Origin: Tenrec ecaudatus
Taxonomy: Eukaryota > Chordata > Mammalia > Afrosoricida > Tenrecidae
Assembly (NCBI RefSeq): GCF_050624435.1
Contig: NC_134539.1
Location: forward strand, 44,796,001-44,860,000
DNA length: 64,000 bases
Reading direction: 5' to 3'
Shown: positions 1 to 11,032 of the stretch, in pieces
How positions within the stretch are numbered: position 1 is the first letter of the stretch
Layout of the letters: each line of letters begins with the position of its first letter
Made by a program: the position numbers and the translations under genes
Notes under the pieces: model-generated
What the model saw: only the letters and a program-made list of their open reading frames with translations
Database searches by the model: none
What the model was told of the DNA's origin: nothing

Positions 1-371
1 ATGAGAGGCAGATACCATTAATTTTAATGATGTATTTTATTTAACCCAGTGGGGAAGAAACATATTTTCTGAGAAATCATATTTGAGTTAGCCCCCTTTA
101 AAATCAGCTAGAAGTTACACATTTGTCTTGCCATCGTAATACAGCCAAACCCAAACAAAAACAAAATCCAACATCTTTTTAATCAATAACCTATACTTTT
201 GACATGGAAAGTGATCCTTAAATCAAGTTAGAAATAAAATGATTTTAATAGATTTTATGATGTAAAGAGACTAGCTCCACTTTTCAAAAATAAACATGTT
301 TAGATGACCTGGAGTTTGAGGTCTATGGAGAATTGAATAAAGGATTGATTGCAACCTTCAACTTGTTAGAG
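1..371. other. unassigned AT-rich sequence
   Basis: No ORF or repeat that I recognise; it may be an older LINE body. Confidence 0.4.
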
Positions 372-715
372 AAAAGAAAATCATTAAGCTGCCCCCTGAA
401 GGGGATAAATAACAGAAATGTGGGTGAAAGGAGACAACAGATAATGTGAGATATGAGATAATTAATAAAAACAAAACAAAAAAGGGCAGTAAAATCAAAC
501 GTTTAAAAAGTTTCCCCAAAAAGATATGGAATAATAATAACAATATAAAATTGACCAAGGATTCACGAGGGGGGTAGGGGAGTAGGGAGGGGAAAAAAGA
601 GGAGCTTATACCAAGGACTCAAGTAGAAAATGTTCTGGAAATGATGATGGCAACATATGTACAGATATGCTTGATACAATTGATGTGTGGAATACTGTAA
701 GAGTTGTAGGAATAG
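372..715 (+). mobile_element. L1 3' UTR fragment (first of two in tandem)
   Basis: GGGAGGGGAAAAAAGAGGAGC, ACTCAAGTAGAAAATGTT and TGTACAGATATGCTTGATAC match the L1 3' UTR blocks repeated at 960-1090, 33000-33150 and 37640-37760. An AT-rich insertion or divergence lies at about 455-545. Ends are approximate. Confidence 0.65.
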
Positions 716-1130
716 GAACTGGAAATACAGGGAATCCAGGACAGTTGATCCCTTCAGGACCAGTGGTGAGTGGTGATACCTGGAGGGTGGAGGGAAGGTA
801 GGGTAGAAAGGGGGAACTGATTACAAGGATCTACATATAACCTCCTCCCTGGGGGATGGACAACAGAAAAGTGGATGAAGAGAGGGAGACATCCGGCAGT
901 GTAAGATATGACAAAATAAGAATTTATGAATTATCACTGGTTCATGAGAGGGAGGAGTGGGGAGGGAGGGGGGAAATGAGGAGCTGATATCAAGGGCTCA
1001 AGTAGAGAGCAAATGTTTTGAGAATGATGGCAACAAATGTACAAATGTGCTTGACACAATGGATGGATGTATGGATTGTGATAAGAATTGTATGAGCCCC
1101 CAATAAAATAATTAAAAAAACAAAAAAAGA
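716..1130 (+). mobile_element. L1 3' UTR with poly(A) end
   Basis: It runs through CACAGTGTAAGATATGAC-like blocks to GAGCCCCCAATAAAATAATT followed by an A-rich tail. The AATAAA close to the end and the A tail mark the L1 3' terminus. The copy before it ends abruptly, suggesting one 5'-truncated insertion next to another. Confidence 0.72.
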
Positions 1131-1344
1131 TTTAGAACAGGTTGTTGAAAAGAAAAATAGCATATCTCCAGTCCCTCCCCAGGTGCCAGTCTCACAAACT
1201 GCTGCTGTCTGGACTCTCCATCAGTCACATATGACATTCAACATATGATTGGTTGATTGATTAACTGAGGCATATTATCATGGAAAAGTGTGTCTAATAA
1301 AATATAGTAATTTCCTAAAAAAAGGAAGAAACTTATTAAAAGGA

Positions 1345-1842
1345 CTCTTCTGCAAAAGACCTCTTTGAAATGTCAAAGAGCAGAGCTGTCGCTAGGAGGC
1401 CTAAGGTGTCCCGGAGCCATGGCATGGTATTTTCAATCACCCCATATGCATGTGAACCGTGGACAAGAGAGAAGGGGGACCGGAGGGCAGATGGGTTTTT
1501 GCATCACAGTGGGGGTGAAGAATCTCGGAAGTCCCACGGGCGCCAGAGGAACAAACACCTCACTCTTGAGGAACTGCTGCCAGAAGGCCCCCAGAAGGCA
1601 GGATGGGTGAGCTCATTCTCCATACGTTGGACACAAGATTAGAAGAGACCAGTCCCTGGCTCCGTAACTCCGAGGGACAGCAATAAAGAAAAAGAATCCG
1701 GAGGAGCCGGATTGTCACCGTGGCTGCAACAATGACTTCAAAATGTAACAACAGTTGTGAGAACGGCTGTAGACCCGACCACGTTCCGTTCCCTGGTACA
1801 ACAAGCCACTTTGTTGGAACTGACTGGATGGTTCCTAACAAC
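1345..1842 (+). mobile_element. RTE/Bov-B-like LINE, 3' end fragment
   Basis: One frame contains SHGMVFSITPYACEPWTREK, matching the C-terminal reverse-transcriptase region of Bov-B/RTE elements. The non-coding end has GTGGCTGCAACAATG, ACAACAGTTGTGAGAAC and a terminal TTGGAACTGACTGGATGG, the RTE 3' tail. Frames are broken, so the copy is dead. Confidence 0.75.
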
Positions 1843-3844
1843 CCCAAAATAATTTTCTAGAAAGTTCCATTCTGTGTTTTATACTAAGTCTTCAAAATCA
1901 GGTGAATATTCGCAGCAATTCCAAGCGTTCAAATGCTTCGTGCGCGCATTACCGCGTTGGGCAGGTGCAGGCCAGGTGGCCCTGCTGGAAGCTCTGGGAG
2001 CTGGTCAATGCTAAGGGCTTCCAATGACCCTGCAAAGGCCTCGCTCACCTTGGGCGCAGCAGTAGGCACCCGGGCTCCCTCAGTGCTGCGTCTCTGTGCA
2101 GGTTGGTGCACACCGAGAGGAAAGCCCCCAGCTTCTACTGCCAGGGAGGCTGCTTCCCTCCCGCCCCTGTCTGGTTCTAAGGAAGCCAACGCCTGCACAC
2201 GTGGGAAAGCATCTTGACTGGCCTTGGGCCTGGAGCCACCGCCCGAGCCCACCGTGCCAGGCCTCATTCCATGTTCACTCAGGTGAGGTGCGGCCTCCTT
2301 GCCAGCCGCCAGGCCACGCCCCTTGGACATGGTTTTGGTTTTCGGGTGCAGACAGGTCTGCATTCCTCTGAAGAGGCCCGCTCCAGCCTCATCAAAGCTG
2401 GCGAAATAAACAATAACAGTAACCTAGGACATAAGCCTGCAGTTCCCAGCAGCGCCACCAGGGGCGCAAGCTAACCAGGCCAGCTCTGGCTGGTGCAGAG
2501 CCCCTGGGAAGCCCAGGTGCGCCCCACCTCCACCATCATGTTCCAGAAGGAACCAGCCGCACTACAGCCCAGCTGAACAAGCATCTCAGCACCTACCTAC
2601 GTCCCCTAGTTGTCCAGGCCTTGGGCCCCCAGCCAAGGTGGCAGGGAGAGAGCCAGCCAGCTGTGAGCAGACCAACAGATGGCCCAGAGGAGATGCCTCT
2701 GAGGAAGCCTGCTCCTTGGCGTGGTGACAGGTGGAGACAAACAATGGGGAATCCAAAGTCTGCCTTCTGAGACTGGAGCCAGGAACCAAAAAGATTCCAC
2801 TGTTCGGATGTTCTCACCCCTGGGGCTGAAATAACAGCCCAGGCCTGACTCCCCGCGTGGTGTCTGTGGCCAGGGCAGGACCCACATAATGATGGCTTAG
2901 TTCAGGGGACGGCCTCTTCCATTCTGTGAGCCGATAGCGTCATAACAGCAACAGCAGCATTGCACTCCACACTGACTTAGCTACACAAAGAGCACCCTGC
3001 TTCGGCCAGCTCGGCTCAGCCCTGCGCCCCAAGGCATGCACCAAGCGGCCCAGGCGGAACGCGGCCTGAGGATCCCAGAGGACTCAGAGATGAGCCCATG
3101 AGCTTGCTCACGTTTTGGTTCGCCCTTCCTTAGCCACTGGCCAGCAAGAGAGGGCTGTTCGGGGTGGGCTTTTGGTTAGGAGGTACCCTGGGTTTAGTGT
3201 TTTCTAAAAAAAATCCAACTGCAGCAACAGTTTACCAGTTAACACGCCTAGCAAACTGTGCAGGCTAGCCCACTGGAAGGGTCAGAAACAGCAAAGTCAA
3301 AGAAGACTGGGAAGGAGCCTGAAAGAAGCATTGGGTCTGGAAGGGGGAGGAAGATGAGCAGAGCTACCTTTTATCTAGTGTTTTCTGAACCTCCTCTGAG
3401 TGCAGGGCTCACAGAAGTATTTGCATGTACTTTGAATATTTAATCCCTGAGGCAAGTCAGTACTAGTCAGAAATCTCTGCCATTCTGAAGTCAACAAAGC
3501 TCTGACCAATCGAAGCTTTTCTGGAATGTATTTGGTTGCAAAACCTAACCTGAAATGACACAAGTGTTTATTTATCCCACTCAGTGTGAATATTTATACA
3601 TTTGCTGCAGAAATAATAGTGTGTTTGATTTTGGGGAACCCCCGGGCTCCAAGGGGGGGTGCTATGTAGACCATGGCATGTGCATGGTATTGACTGTCGT
3701 TGTGAGGTGCCAGCAACTCTGTTCTGATCCATTTAAACTTGTGCTCGTGTTTAAGATTTTCTGCTTTCTTTCGATTGAGGATTTTATCTGTTTTGCTTTG
3801 TTATTGTTGTTAGGTTTTGTTTCGAATGCTTTCCGTAAATGAAA
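1843..3844. other. unassigned intergenic sequence
   Basis: Moderately GC-rich from 1930 to 3060. A possible MIR remnant lies near 3365-3490. The chance ORFs here (up to 144 codons) show no family likeness. Confidence 0.5.
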
Positions 3845-4060
3845 TCTAGGGTAAGTACATCTATAGAGACCGTAGCTGGATTAATGGTTCCTTGTGGGTA
3901 TGGCAGGGAACATTGGGGGACACAGGGAGCTAATAATGATGAGTACAAGAATGAAGACAATGATTGTGATGATGATTGTACAAACTCTTCTTAATGCAAC
4001 TGAACTAGTGGATTGTATGGTATGTGACCTAGATGACATACCTGGGGAGGCTCCGGGGGA
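3845..4060. mobile_element. possible LINE 3' UTR remnant
   Basis: GGCAGGGAACATTGGGGGAC, TAATGATGAGTACAAGAATG and GATGATTGTACAAACTC look like LINE 3' UTR text. The phrase GGTATGTGA is also near the A-tailed piece at 10.1 kb. The family is unknown. Confidence 0.3.
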
Positions 4061-4189
4061 GATATGCCTGGCATAAAGATCAGTAAGGTTCAAAAACTAC
4101 ACAGTGACAAGAGTTTTCCTCCAGAGACAACAAAAAGAAAGCCTTCCCCTAGAGGCCTGGATTTGGATTCTACCTCCTAAACTCTAAGA

Positions 4190-4975
4190 AGACAAATTGT
4201 TGTTGAAATTTGGTGCCATCCAGTTGGCTCGAAGTCGCAATTCTATGAACAACGGAATGAAACACTGCCCCACCCCGCGCTATTAACGTGTTTGCACTCC
4301 TTGTTCCAGCCACTGTGTCACTCCATCTCCGAGAGGGTCTCCCTCTTTTTTGCTGGCCCTCCACTTTTACACTAAGCCCGAAGTCCTTTCCCGGGGGCTG
4401 GTCTCGCCAGAGAGCATACTCAAAGTACTTGAGATGAAGTCTCTCCATCAGTGCTTCTAGGAGCATCCTGGCTCTCCTTCTTCCCAGACACCCTCGTTCC
4501 TTCTTCTGGTGATCCCTTGTACTTTCAATATTCTTTATCAGCATCATCATTCAAATGAATCAGTTCTTCTCTGGTCTCCCTTATGTGTTGTCCAACTTTT
4601 ACATGCATATGAAATGATACAAACGCACCCTCAGACGCACCCTCGACCTCAAAATGACATCATTGTTCTTGAACTCTTGAAAGAGATCTTGTGTGGCAGA
4701 TTTGCCCCGTGGAAGAGGTCATTTGATTTCTTAACTGGGTTGATTGTCAATCCAAGTAAAATGCAATCCTTGACAGCTTCAATCTTTTCTCTGTTTATTA
4801 TGACGTTTATTGGTCCCATTGTGAGGATTTTTGTTTTCCTTAGACTGAGATATAATCCATACTGAAGAATGCAGTCTTTGACATTCATCAGCAAGTACCT
4901 CAAGTCCTTGATTTCAACAAGCAAGGTTGAGTCATCTGCAAATACAGGTTGTTCGTGAGTCTTCCTACATGAAGG
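4190..4975 (-). pseudogene. RTE/Bov-B-like LINE fragment with reverse-transcriptase FADD motif
   Basis: Read on the minus strand, it includes a 130-codon stretch with FADDSTLLVEIKDLRYLL, then LRKTKILTMGPI. This is the catalytic (F/Y)ADD and downstream part of an RTE reverse transcriptase. It continues to the 3' tail near 4195. Only the C-terminal third of the ORF is present, with stops and frame changes. Such LINEs mobilise themselves by target-primed reverse transcription. Confidence 0.78.
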
Positions 4976-5144
4976 AGAACTTAGTGTCCAGAGCAGAGGA
5001 AGACTTATTAACAAGAAAACAAATGACTTGGTTAAAGCCACCGACTTGTATTTCTGTTACAGTGGCGGCTCTAGGAAACTAAGTCAATAGGTTTGAAAGC
5101 ACTTAGCTTAACGCGTGGAAAAAAGTAAGTGCTCCACAAATGTT

Positions 5145-5500
5145 GTTGTTGTTATTGTTGTTTTAGGTGCCCTCAAGTCAGCTCTGACTCACAGGGATGC
5201 CACGCACCACAGAACGAAGCCCCTCCCCGTCTGCCAAGTCCTCATAATTGTTATGTTTGCGCCTATGGCCACTGTGTCAATTCATCTGGTCAAGAGTCAA
5301 TCTATCTGGTCAAGGGTCAATCCATCTGGTCAAGGGTCAATCCATCTGGTCAAGGGTCTTCCTCTTTTTCACTGCTGTTCTGCCTTCTCGAGCATGATAT
5401 CCTTGTTCAGGGGCTGGTCTCTCTTGACAACACGAAATATCCCCGCCCATGCTTCTAAGGCGCATTCTAGCTGTACTTCTTCCAAGATAGATTTGTTTGT
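5145..5500 (-). mobile_element. RTE/Bov-B-like LINE 3' fragment with internal minisatellite
   Basis: In plus orientation: AGGTGCCCTCAAGTCAGC, GGCCACTGTGTCAATTCATC, GGGTCTTCCTCTTTTTC and GCATTCTAGCTGTACTTC. The order is that of the neighbouring fragment at 4.2-4.9 kb. A 20-bp unit is repeated four times inside it. Confidence 0.75.
5281..5358. repeat. 20-bp tandem repeat, four units
   Basis: The unit is CATCTGGTCAAGGGTCAATC with one or two variants, seen at 5281, 5301, 5321 and 5341. In other copies of the same LINE this block occurs once, so it expanded after insertion. Confidence 0.9.
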
Positions 5501-5599
5501 TCTCAATAAATCTTATCTAATGTTTACTGATATCTAATAGTGTTTAATGTCAAATAAACATCATCTAACATTCGCTCATGCTATTATTCTCAACGGCCA

Positions 5600-5970
5600 C
5601 CTCTGTCGGAGTGCCATGCTGTGGTGGCTTGCACGTGGCTGTCATGGTGGAAGCCACATCAGTGGTATTTCAAATACCAGCAGGATCACCCAGGGTGATG
5701 AGGTTTCACCAGGGCTGCCAGGCTGCCAGGCTAGGAAGAAAGGTCTGGAGAACTTCTTCCAAAATTAGGCAAAGAAAACCCTATGGATCGCAGCAGAATC
5801 TTGCCCAGGAGCGTCTGGACGATGAGCCTGCTAGGTTGGAAGGCACTCGGAGGACACTGGGCAGGAACAAGGCGCTGCAGCAGGTCCATGGCCATGAAGG
5901 TGGCACCGGGCCAGGCAGTGGATGGTTCTCTTTGAATTGGAACCAACTGGATGGTGACCAACGACACAAC
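5600..5970 (+). mobile_element. probable 5' region of an RTE/Bov-B-like LINE
   Basis: It contains GGCTTGCACGTGGCTGTCATG, ATACCAGCAGGATCACCCAG, CTAGGAAGAAAGGTCTGGAG and AGGTTGGAAGGCACTCGGAG, in the order I recall from 5' non-coding sequence of afrotherian RTE elements. It ends in a tail-like TTGGAACCAACTGGATGGT. Assignment is moderate. Confidence 0.5.
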
Positions 5971-6640
5971 CTGTATTCTCAAAGTGAGGCATGCACACCC
6001 AGAGGGCTCAAACTCACAGGAAGCAGGTGGTCAGTCAGTCTGGATTGGGCATTGTACTCGTTGTCAAGAAATTCAAAGTTTTCCCCAAATGACATTGGCA
6101 CAGGCTTATTAGGGAATTGAATGCAAGTATGACATGAGGCTTCAAGAAATGTTTAGCCTTCTTGCACCCTGCTTCTTGTTCGGGGCCTACCAGCCCTGAT
6201 GGGATAGTGTGTGGACCGGGATGCAATGTGGGAAGGTAGAGCAGCAGAGAATCACAGTTTGGCTGCTATGAAAAACTCTCCCAGAGGCCTCTCTTGGCCC
6301 ATGAACTCGGTCCAGGGTTAGCGAGTTTGATGAGATTTGTAAATGTTGGAAGTCAAAGTTCTACAGGTAACAGAATATAGAATATCAATTGGAGCTTCCA
6401 TGAGACCTCCTTCAGGTCCTGTGCTGGTGTTGGGGGCAGAAGAACACTGACGTGTGCTCAAGGCCCCGGGCCCAGGGCCCTCTGGCTGAGGGCGGAGGCA
6501 AAAATGCAAACAAACGCAGGACCAGGATGTGAGAAGGGGTGTCGGGGATGCTCGGAGGGCTGGGCGCACTGTGCAGAGGTGAGGAGGGGGAGGTGTTCCC
6601 TCTTCCGGGGTGGCCGGGAGCTGGGGAGAGTGTCATATGG

Positions 6641-6836
6641 AGGGAGCCCTGGTGGTACTGTGGGTGATCACTCACAGTTGCCAGCTAGAACCCACGAGCC
6701 ACTCGTGGGAGAAAGATGTGGCAGTCTGCTTCCATGGGCACTACAGCCTCGGAAACCCCACAGGGCTGGTCCAGCCTGTCCTAAAGGTTGGTTCTCAGTA
6801 GGAATTGGCTGCATGGCGGGAAGTTTGAGTTTGGCT
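6641..6836 (+). mobile_element. AfroSINE, near full length
   Basis: It starts at the tRNA-derived head GGGAGCCCTGGTGGTACTG, then GTGGGAGAAAGATGTGGC and CTACAGCCTCGGAAACC. It ends in a diverged GGAATTGGCTGCATGGCGG tail and TTTGAGTTTGG. Confidence 0.8.
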
Positions 6837-6910
6837 GAGGATGCTTTCACTCAGCAGTGGTTCTCACACTTGGGGCTGTTTTTGGAGGACCGAGAACAGC
6901 AGCAACAGAA

Positions 6911-7112
6911 CCAAACTCATGCATTCGGGTCCACTCTGTCCCATCCCCACCCTGCAGGACCTAGTGAAACTTCCCCCATTGCTTTCGAAGATGGTAACTT
7001 CTTATAAGAGTCTAAAGCCTCCTCTTTCTCCCTCAGGGCAGCTGCTGGTTTCAAACTGCTGACCTGGCAGTTAGCAATCCAGTGCATAACTCACTACACC
7101 ACCTGGCTTCCT
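6911..7112 (-). mobile_element. AfroSINE, reverse, near full length
   Basis: CCAAACTCATGCATTCGGGTC (tail), CTCCTCTTTCTCCCTCAGG, TTTCAAACTGCTGACCTGGC (B box region) and ACTACACCACCTGGCTTCC (head) read in reverse order. Confidence 0.8.
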
Positions 7113-7146
7113 TACTCCCAAACAACCTGGGGGTAAGGGGGCGGAA

Positions 7147-7265
7147 TCCAAACTCACTGCCTTCCAATCGTTGCTGACTCCTAGGACCCCTGTAACAGGG
7201 TAGACCTGCCCCATGGGTTTCAGAGGCTGCAACGCGCTATGGGAGTAGAATGGCACCCGGGCTCC
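7147..7265 (-). mobile_element. AfroSINE 3' half, reverse
   Basis: CCAAACTCACTGCCTTCCAAT, GTAACAGGGTAGACCTGCCC and CTATGGGAGTAGAATGG. It stops a few bases before the SPIN copy at 7280, so the tRNA-like head is missing. Confidence 0.75.
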
Positions 7266-7279
7266 CGAATGCTCTAGAG

Positions 7280-7487
7280 CAGTGGTTCTCAACCTTCTTA
7301 ATGCGAGACCCTTTCATACAGTTCCTCAAGTTGTGGTGACACCCCCCCAACCCCCGAGCCACGAAATGATTTTTGTTGCTACTTCATCACTGTCATTTTG
7401 CTACTGTTATGAATCGGGCGACTCCTGTGAAAGGGTCATTCGACCCACCCCCCAAAGGGGCCAAACCCCATTGGTTGACAAATGCTG
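7280..7487. mobile_element. SPIN-type hAT MITE, internally deleted
   Basis: It shares both ends and flanking blocks with the copy at 12.2 kb (CAGTGGTTCTCAACCTTCTT; CTGTGAAAGGGTCATTCGAC). It jumps straight from GTTATGAATCG to GCGACTCCTGTGAAAGGG, losing most of the AT-rich core, for 208 bp. The left flank is CTCTAGAG (7272-7279); the right flank CTCTGTCG keeps only half of the expected duplication. Confidence 0.8.
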
Positions 7488-7614
7488 CTCTGTCGGGTTG
7501 CCATGAGTTAGCATCAACTTGATGGCAGTGGGTCTGGGGTTTGGGTTGAGCTACATCAGGACTCGAAGAAAGGGTGTGCCAGGAGACCAGGGCAGCGAGC
7601 ACAAAGGCATGCTT

Positions 7615-7905
7615 GTTTTGGGGGTTCATTGAGTTGGTTCTGACTCGTAGTAAACCCGTGGACAACAGAATGAAACACCACCTGGTCCCGGGCCATCATT
7701 GTTGCAGCCACTGGGTCAATCCATCTCACGGAGGGGCTCCCTCTTTCTCAGCGATCCTCTGCTTTCCCAGGGGCAGTGCTCTTGTCCAGAGGCTGGTCTC
7801 TTCGGATAACATGTCCGGAGCCTGCGAGACAAAGTCTCAACAGCCTCGCTTCTCAGGAGCATTCTGGCTGCACTACCTCCAAGACAGGTTTGTTTGCTTC
7901 TCTGG
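7615..7905 (-). mobile_element. RTE/Bov-B-like LINE 3' fragment
   Basis: In plus orientation: GTTGGTTCTGACTCGTAG, GGACAACAGAATGAAACACC, GCAGCCACTGGGTCAATCC, CAGAGGCTGGTCTCTTCGG and GCATTCTGGCTGCACTACC. These match the copies at 4.2 and 5.2 kb. Confidence 0.75.
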
Positions 7906-8239
7906 CTTGCACAAAGACAGGGAGGGGCTGTAACAGCACCTGGCGGTCAAAGAGTTTAAAGCAAGTTTGGTTTGTGAGGCTCCAACATGATGCCTTGTCA
8001 GGGGCCAGATGATGAAAGGACTTGTGGTGCCAAGCTAAGGAGTTTGTACCTGACCTTGGAAGTGAAGGGCAGCCAGAGGAGGTTCTTGTGGTAGGAAGGA
8101 CATGAACACATTTGCATGTCAGCACGAGTGGAGCACATGATGTGGGAAGGAGACTTGTTAGGAGACTTGTCTCCACCTTGTTGGTATCCTGGAGGAGGGA
8201 AAACCAGAAGTCTATCAAAGAATCCCTGGAGGAACTTTC

Positions 8240-8345
8240 AGGTAAACATTGGATTGCTAGCCACAAAATCAGCGATTCAAAGCTCCCCACTGTTCCTCCG
8301 GAGAAAGACGAGCCTGTCTGCACCTGTAAAAGACTTACAGTTACT
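8240..8345 (+). mobile_element. AfroSINE head fragment
   Basis: GGATTGCTAGCCACAAAATC, GCGATTCAAAGCTCC and CTCCGGAGAAAGACGAGCC follow AfroSINE head order; the tail is absent. Confidence 0.55.
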
Positions 8346-8884
8346 TTGAGTGAGAATGGGCTTCATGGCCGTGGGATTTTGATACAAGCTAGGCTGGCCC
8401 CTGTGGGTGAGGGTGTGTTGTGTGTGTTAGAAGCTGTGATGTCTTTGTCCTCCCATCCCCACCCCTCCTGTGCCATTGATGCTAATGCGTCTCCTTTGAA
8501 ATCTTTGTGGGATGGAGAGAATGAGCAAGAGAGGTCTTGGGGGGCCCGGGTTCCCTAATGGGGACCGGCAGTGAAGGCAGTATCTGGCATTCAGTTATTC
8601 CTGCGGTGTGATGGAGCAGGCTCCGCAGGAGGAGGATGTCGCCTGCCAGCACTTCCACAGACGTGGCTTCAAATAACTCTCAGACACAGACAGTGGAAGA
8701 GAGCACAAAGCCACCCCTGCCAACACCCCTGGGACAGCAGGAGCAGCAGGACAGCTCGATGGCAGGTGGAAAGGGGTTTTTTAACTTTTTTTTAATGTAC
8801 TGAAACAACTCAATTAGGAACAGACCCAAAGAGACACGTGGAGGAATGAAAAGATAAAACACAGTGGAGAGGACCCTTTTAACT

Positions 8885-9072
8885 AAAAACTAAACAGTGG
8901 TTGTTACTGTCAACTCATGTAGCCCCGGATGTCATCAAAGTAGAACTGAGTCCCATCCGGATTCCCATGTACCAGTGGTGGGCTTTTCTGAAGCAGATCA
9001 TGAGCTCTTTCTTCTAAGACACCCCTGGGCAGAGGCAACACTCCCGGCTATTGGTTAACCGCTGAGCTTTTG
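8885..9072 (-). mobile_element. AfroSINE subtype B, reverse
   Basis: GAGTCCCATCCGGATTCCCA, GAAGCAGATCATGAGCTC, CTTCTAAGACACCCCTGGG and GGTTAACCGCTGAGC match the second SINE subtype, which carries an AGATC..CTTCTT.AGGCACC.CTGGG body. Confidence 0.6.
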
Positions 9073-9117
9073 TTGGTTTGTTTTGCTTTGTTACCATGAA
9101 TTAATTTGTTTAATTTT

Positions 9118-9830
9118 TTGGGTTTTTTTTTAACATTTTATTAGGGACTCATACAACTCCCATCACAATCAATTGTGCAAAGCACATCCGTACATTCTCT
9201 GCCCTCATCATTCTCAAAGCACCCGCTCCCCACCCAAGCCCCTTGCATCTGGTCCTCCTTTTTTCCCCTTCCCTCCCTGCCCCACCACGAGTCCCTGATA
9301 ATTTATAAATTATTATTTTGTCATATCTTGCCCTGTCCAACGTCTCCCTTCACCCCATTTTCTGTTGTCTGTCCCCCAGGGAGGAGGTCACATGTAGATC
9401 CTTGTAATCAGTTCCTTCTTTCCAACCCACTCTCCCTCTACCCTCCCAGTATCGCCCCTCACACCCCTGGTCCTGAGGGTATCATCCACCCTGGATTCCC
9501 TGTGCCTCCAGCTCCCACCTGCACCAGTGTATATCCTCTGCTCTATCCAGACTTGTAAGGTGGAATTCAGATCATGATAGTTGGGGGGAAGGAAGCATTT
9601 AGGAACTGGAGGAAAGCTGTATTCTTCATTGGTGCTACGTCGCACCCTGACTGACTCATCTCCTTCTCTGGACCCCTCTATGAGGGGATCTCCAGCGGCC
9701 AACAAATGGGCTTTGGGTCTCCACTCTGCACTTCCCCCTTCATTCACTATGGTAAGATTTTTTTTCTGATGATGCCTTATACCTGATCTCTTCAACACCT
9801 CATGATCTAAATTTTTGTTTTCAATGATTA
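9118..9830 (-). mobile_element. L1 3' UTR, reverse orientation
   Basis: It begins at a T-run and ATTTTATTAGGGACTCATAC, then GCCCTCATCATTCTCAAAG and GTCTGTCCCCCAGGGAGG. It ends with GGGCTTTGGGTCTCCACTC and CCCTTCATTCACTATGG. This long G-rich (minus strand) 3' UTR is the same type as those near 1, 14, 33 and 37 kb. Confidence 0.75.
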
Positions 9831-9842
9831 CTTTTTAGCTTT

Positions 9843-9902
9843 AGGAAGACCTTTGACAAGATGGACTGACACAGGAAGGCCTTTGACAAGATGGACTGAC
9901 GC
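9843..9902. repeat. 30-bp tandem duplication
   Basis: Two 30-bp copies of a unit starting AGGAAGACCTTTGACAAG, with two differences. Confidence 0.9.
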
Positions 9903-10039
9903 AGCGGCCACAGGGATGGGTCGACCTAGAGAGGAGCACTGTGGTACGAGCACAGGGCCCGGCGAGTTCTCTTCTGTGTGCGGGGGTTGCTAAGAGATTG
10001 ACTCGGAGGGACCTTACAACAACCGATTCATTGTTAAAC

Positions 10040-10133
10040 TCATAAAAGCCCACACTGCACCTTTAATATGATTAAACCAGTGAGTTGCCTGATGTGTGAA
10101 TTATATGTCAATCAAACGGTTAAAAAAAAACAA
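10040..10133 (+). mobile_element. short A-tailed LINE/retroposon 3' end
   Basis: GATGTGTGAATTATATGTCAA followed by AACGGTTAAAAAAAAA is a typical retroposon end. The body is too short to classify. Confidence 0.4.
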
Positions 10134-10830
10134 AACATCATGCAATGTTTCTTCTCGAAGGGCATTACATGGTGCATACGACACTGAATTGAATGCCCGG
10201 GACTGTGAACTATTGGCATTGTTAGTTCCCGCCCCCCCCCCCGCCCCTTCAAAGGTTACAGTCACCATAAAGCATGGTGGCCACAAACTTTCGGGGGTGG
10301 GGTGGGAGGAGGGTGTTTTAAACCACCCACAGGGAGCAAAACAATCACACTCACTCACTCGGCTACTCTTTTCAGAATGCCAGCATTCCTTCTTGCCCAC
10401 CCTTGACTCCCCCCCCCCCCCCACTCTGTTTAGAAGGAACTAAACCATGACACCTGGTCAACGGCAAAGATCTGACTACCCTTCCAGGGCAGCGCACCCC
10501 ACACAGAAGAATGCTGGATTTTAAAAGAGAAGATTGGGGGTAAAAGACGAAGGATTCCTTCACTCGTTCTTCACTAGTCGTAGGAAAGCTTTCGATCACA
10601 CAGCTTCACACTAGTAAAAAAAAACAATTAAAAAATCTTACACTAGAATCCTGTGATGTCTGTACATTGCTTCACCCTGTTCTGCAGCAAATACGGCGCC
10701 TTTGATATCTGGCTCTGTGTTCTTGTCACAGTCACGGTGCCATCTTTGGACACTTCTACCGGCTCATCATTCGGATGGAAGCCCCTGACTCCTGAGGAAT
10801 TTATTTCTGTCACTGACCACCTCTGCCAAT

Positions 10831-11032
10831 TCAAACTCACTGCCATCATGCCCATGCTGACTGACAGTGACCCTCCAGAAAATGGGTGGAAGTGCTCCAG
10901 GGGGGTTGGGAGCCTGGAACTCTTCATGGGAGTAGAGAGCCCTGTCTTCTTTCTGCAGAGTGGCTGCTGGTTTTGAACCACTGACTTTGTGGTTAGCAGC
11001 CCAACTCGAAACCACGATGCCACCAGGGCACC
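10831..11032 (-). mobile_element. AfroSINE, reverse, full length
   Basis: TTCAAACTCACTGCCATCATG, CTCTTCATGGGAGTAGAGAG, TGCTGGTTTTGAACCACTGAC and GATGCCACCAGGGCACC. Confidence 0.82.

Noticed and set aside
1929-2371. overlapping 90-144 codon ORFs on both strands near 2 kb
   Set aside because: GC-rich chance frames; no codon pattern or domain.
5281-5358. CRISPR-like repeat array
   Set aside because: Units are directly adjacent without spacers in a vertebrate LINE fragment.
7853-8558. 156- and 148-codon ORFs as a gene pair
   Set aside because: Overlapping opposite-strand frames that include RTE tail and SINE sequence.
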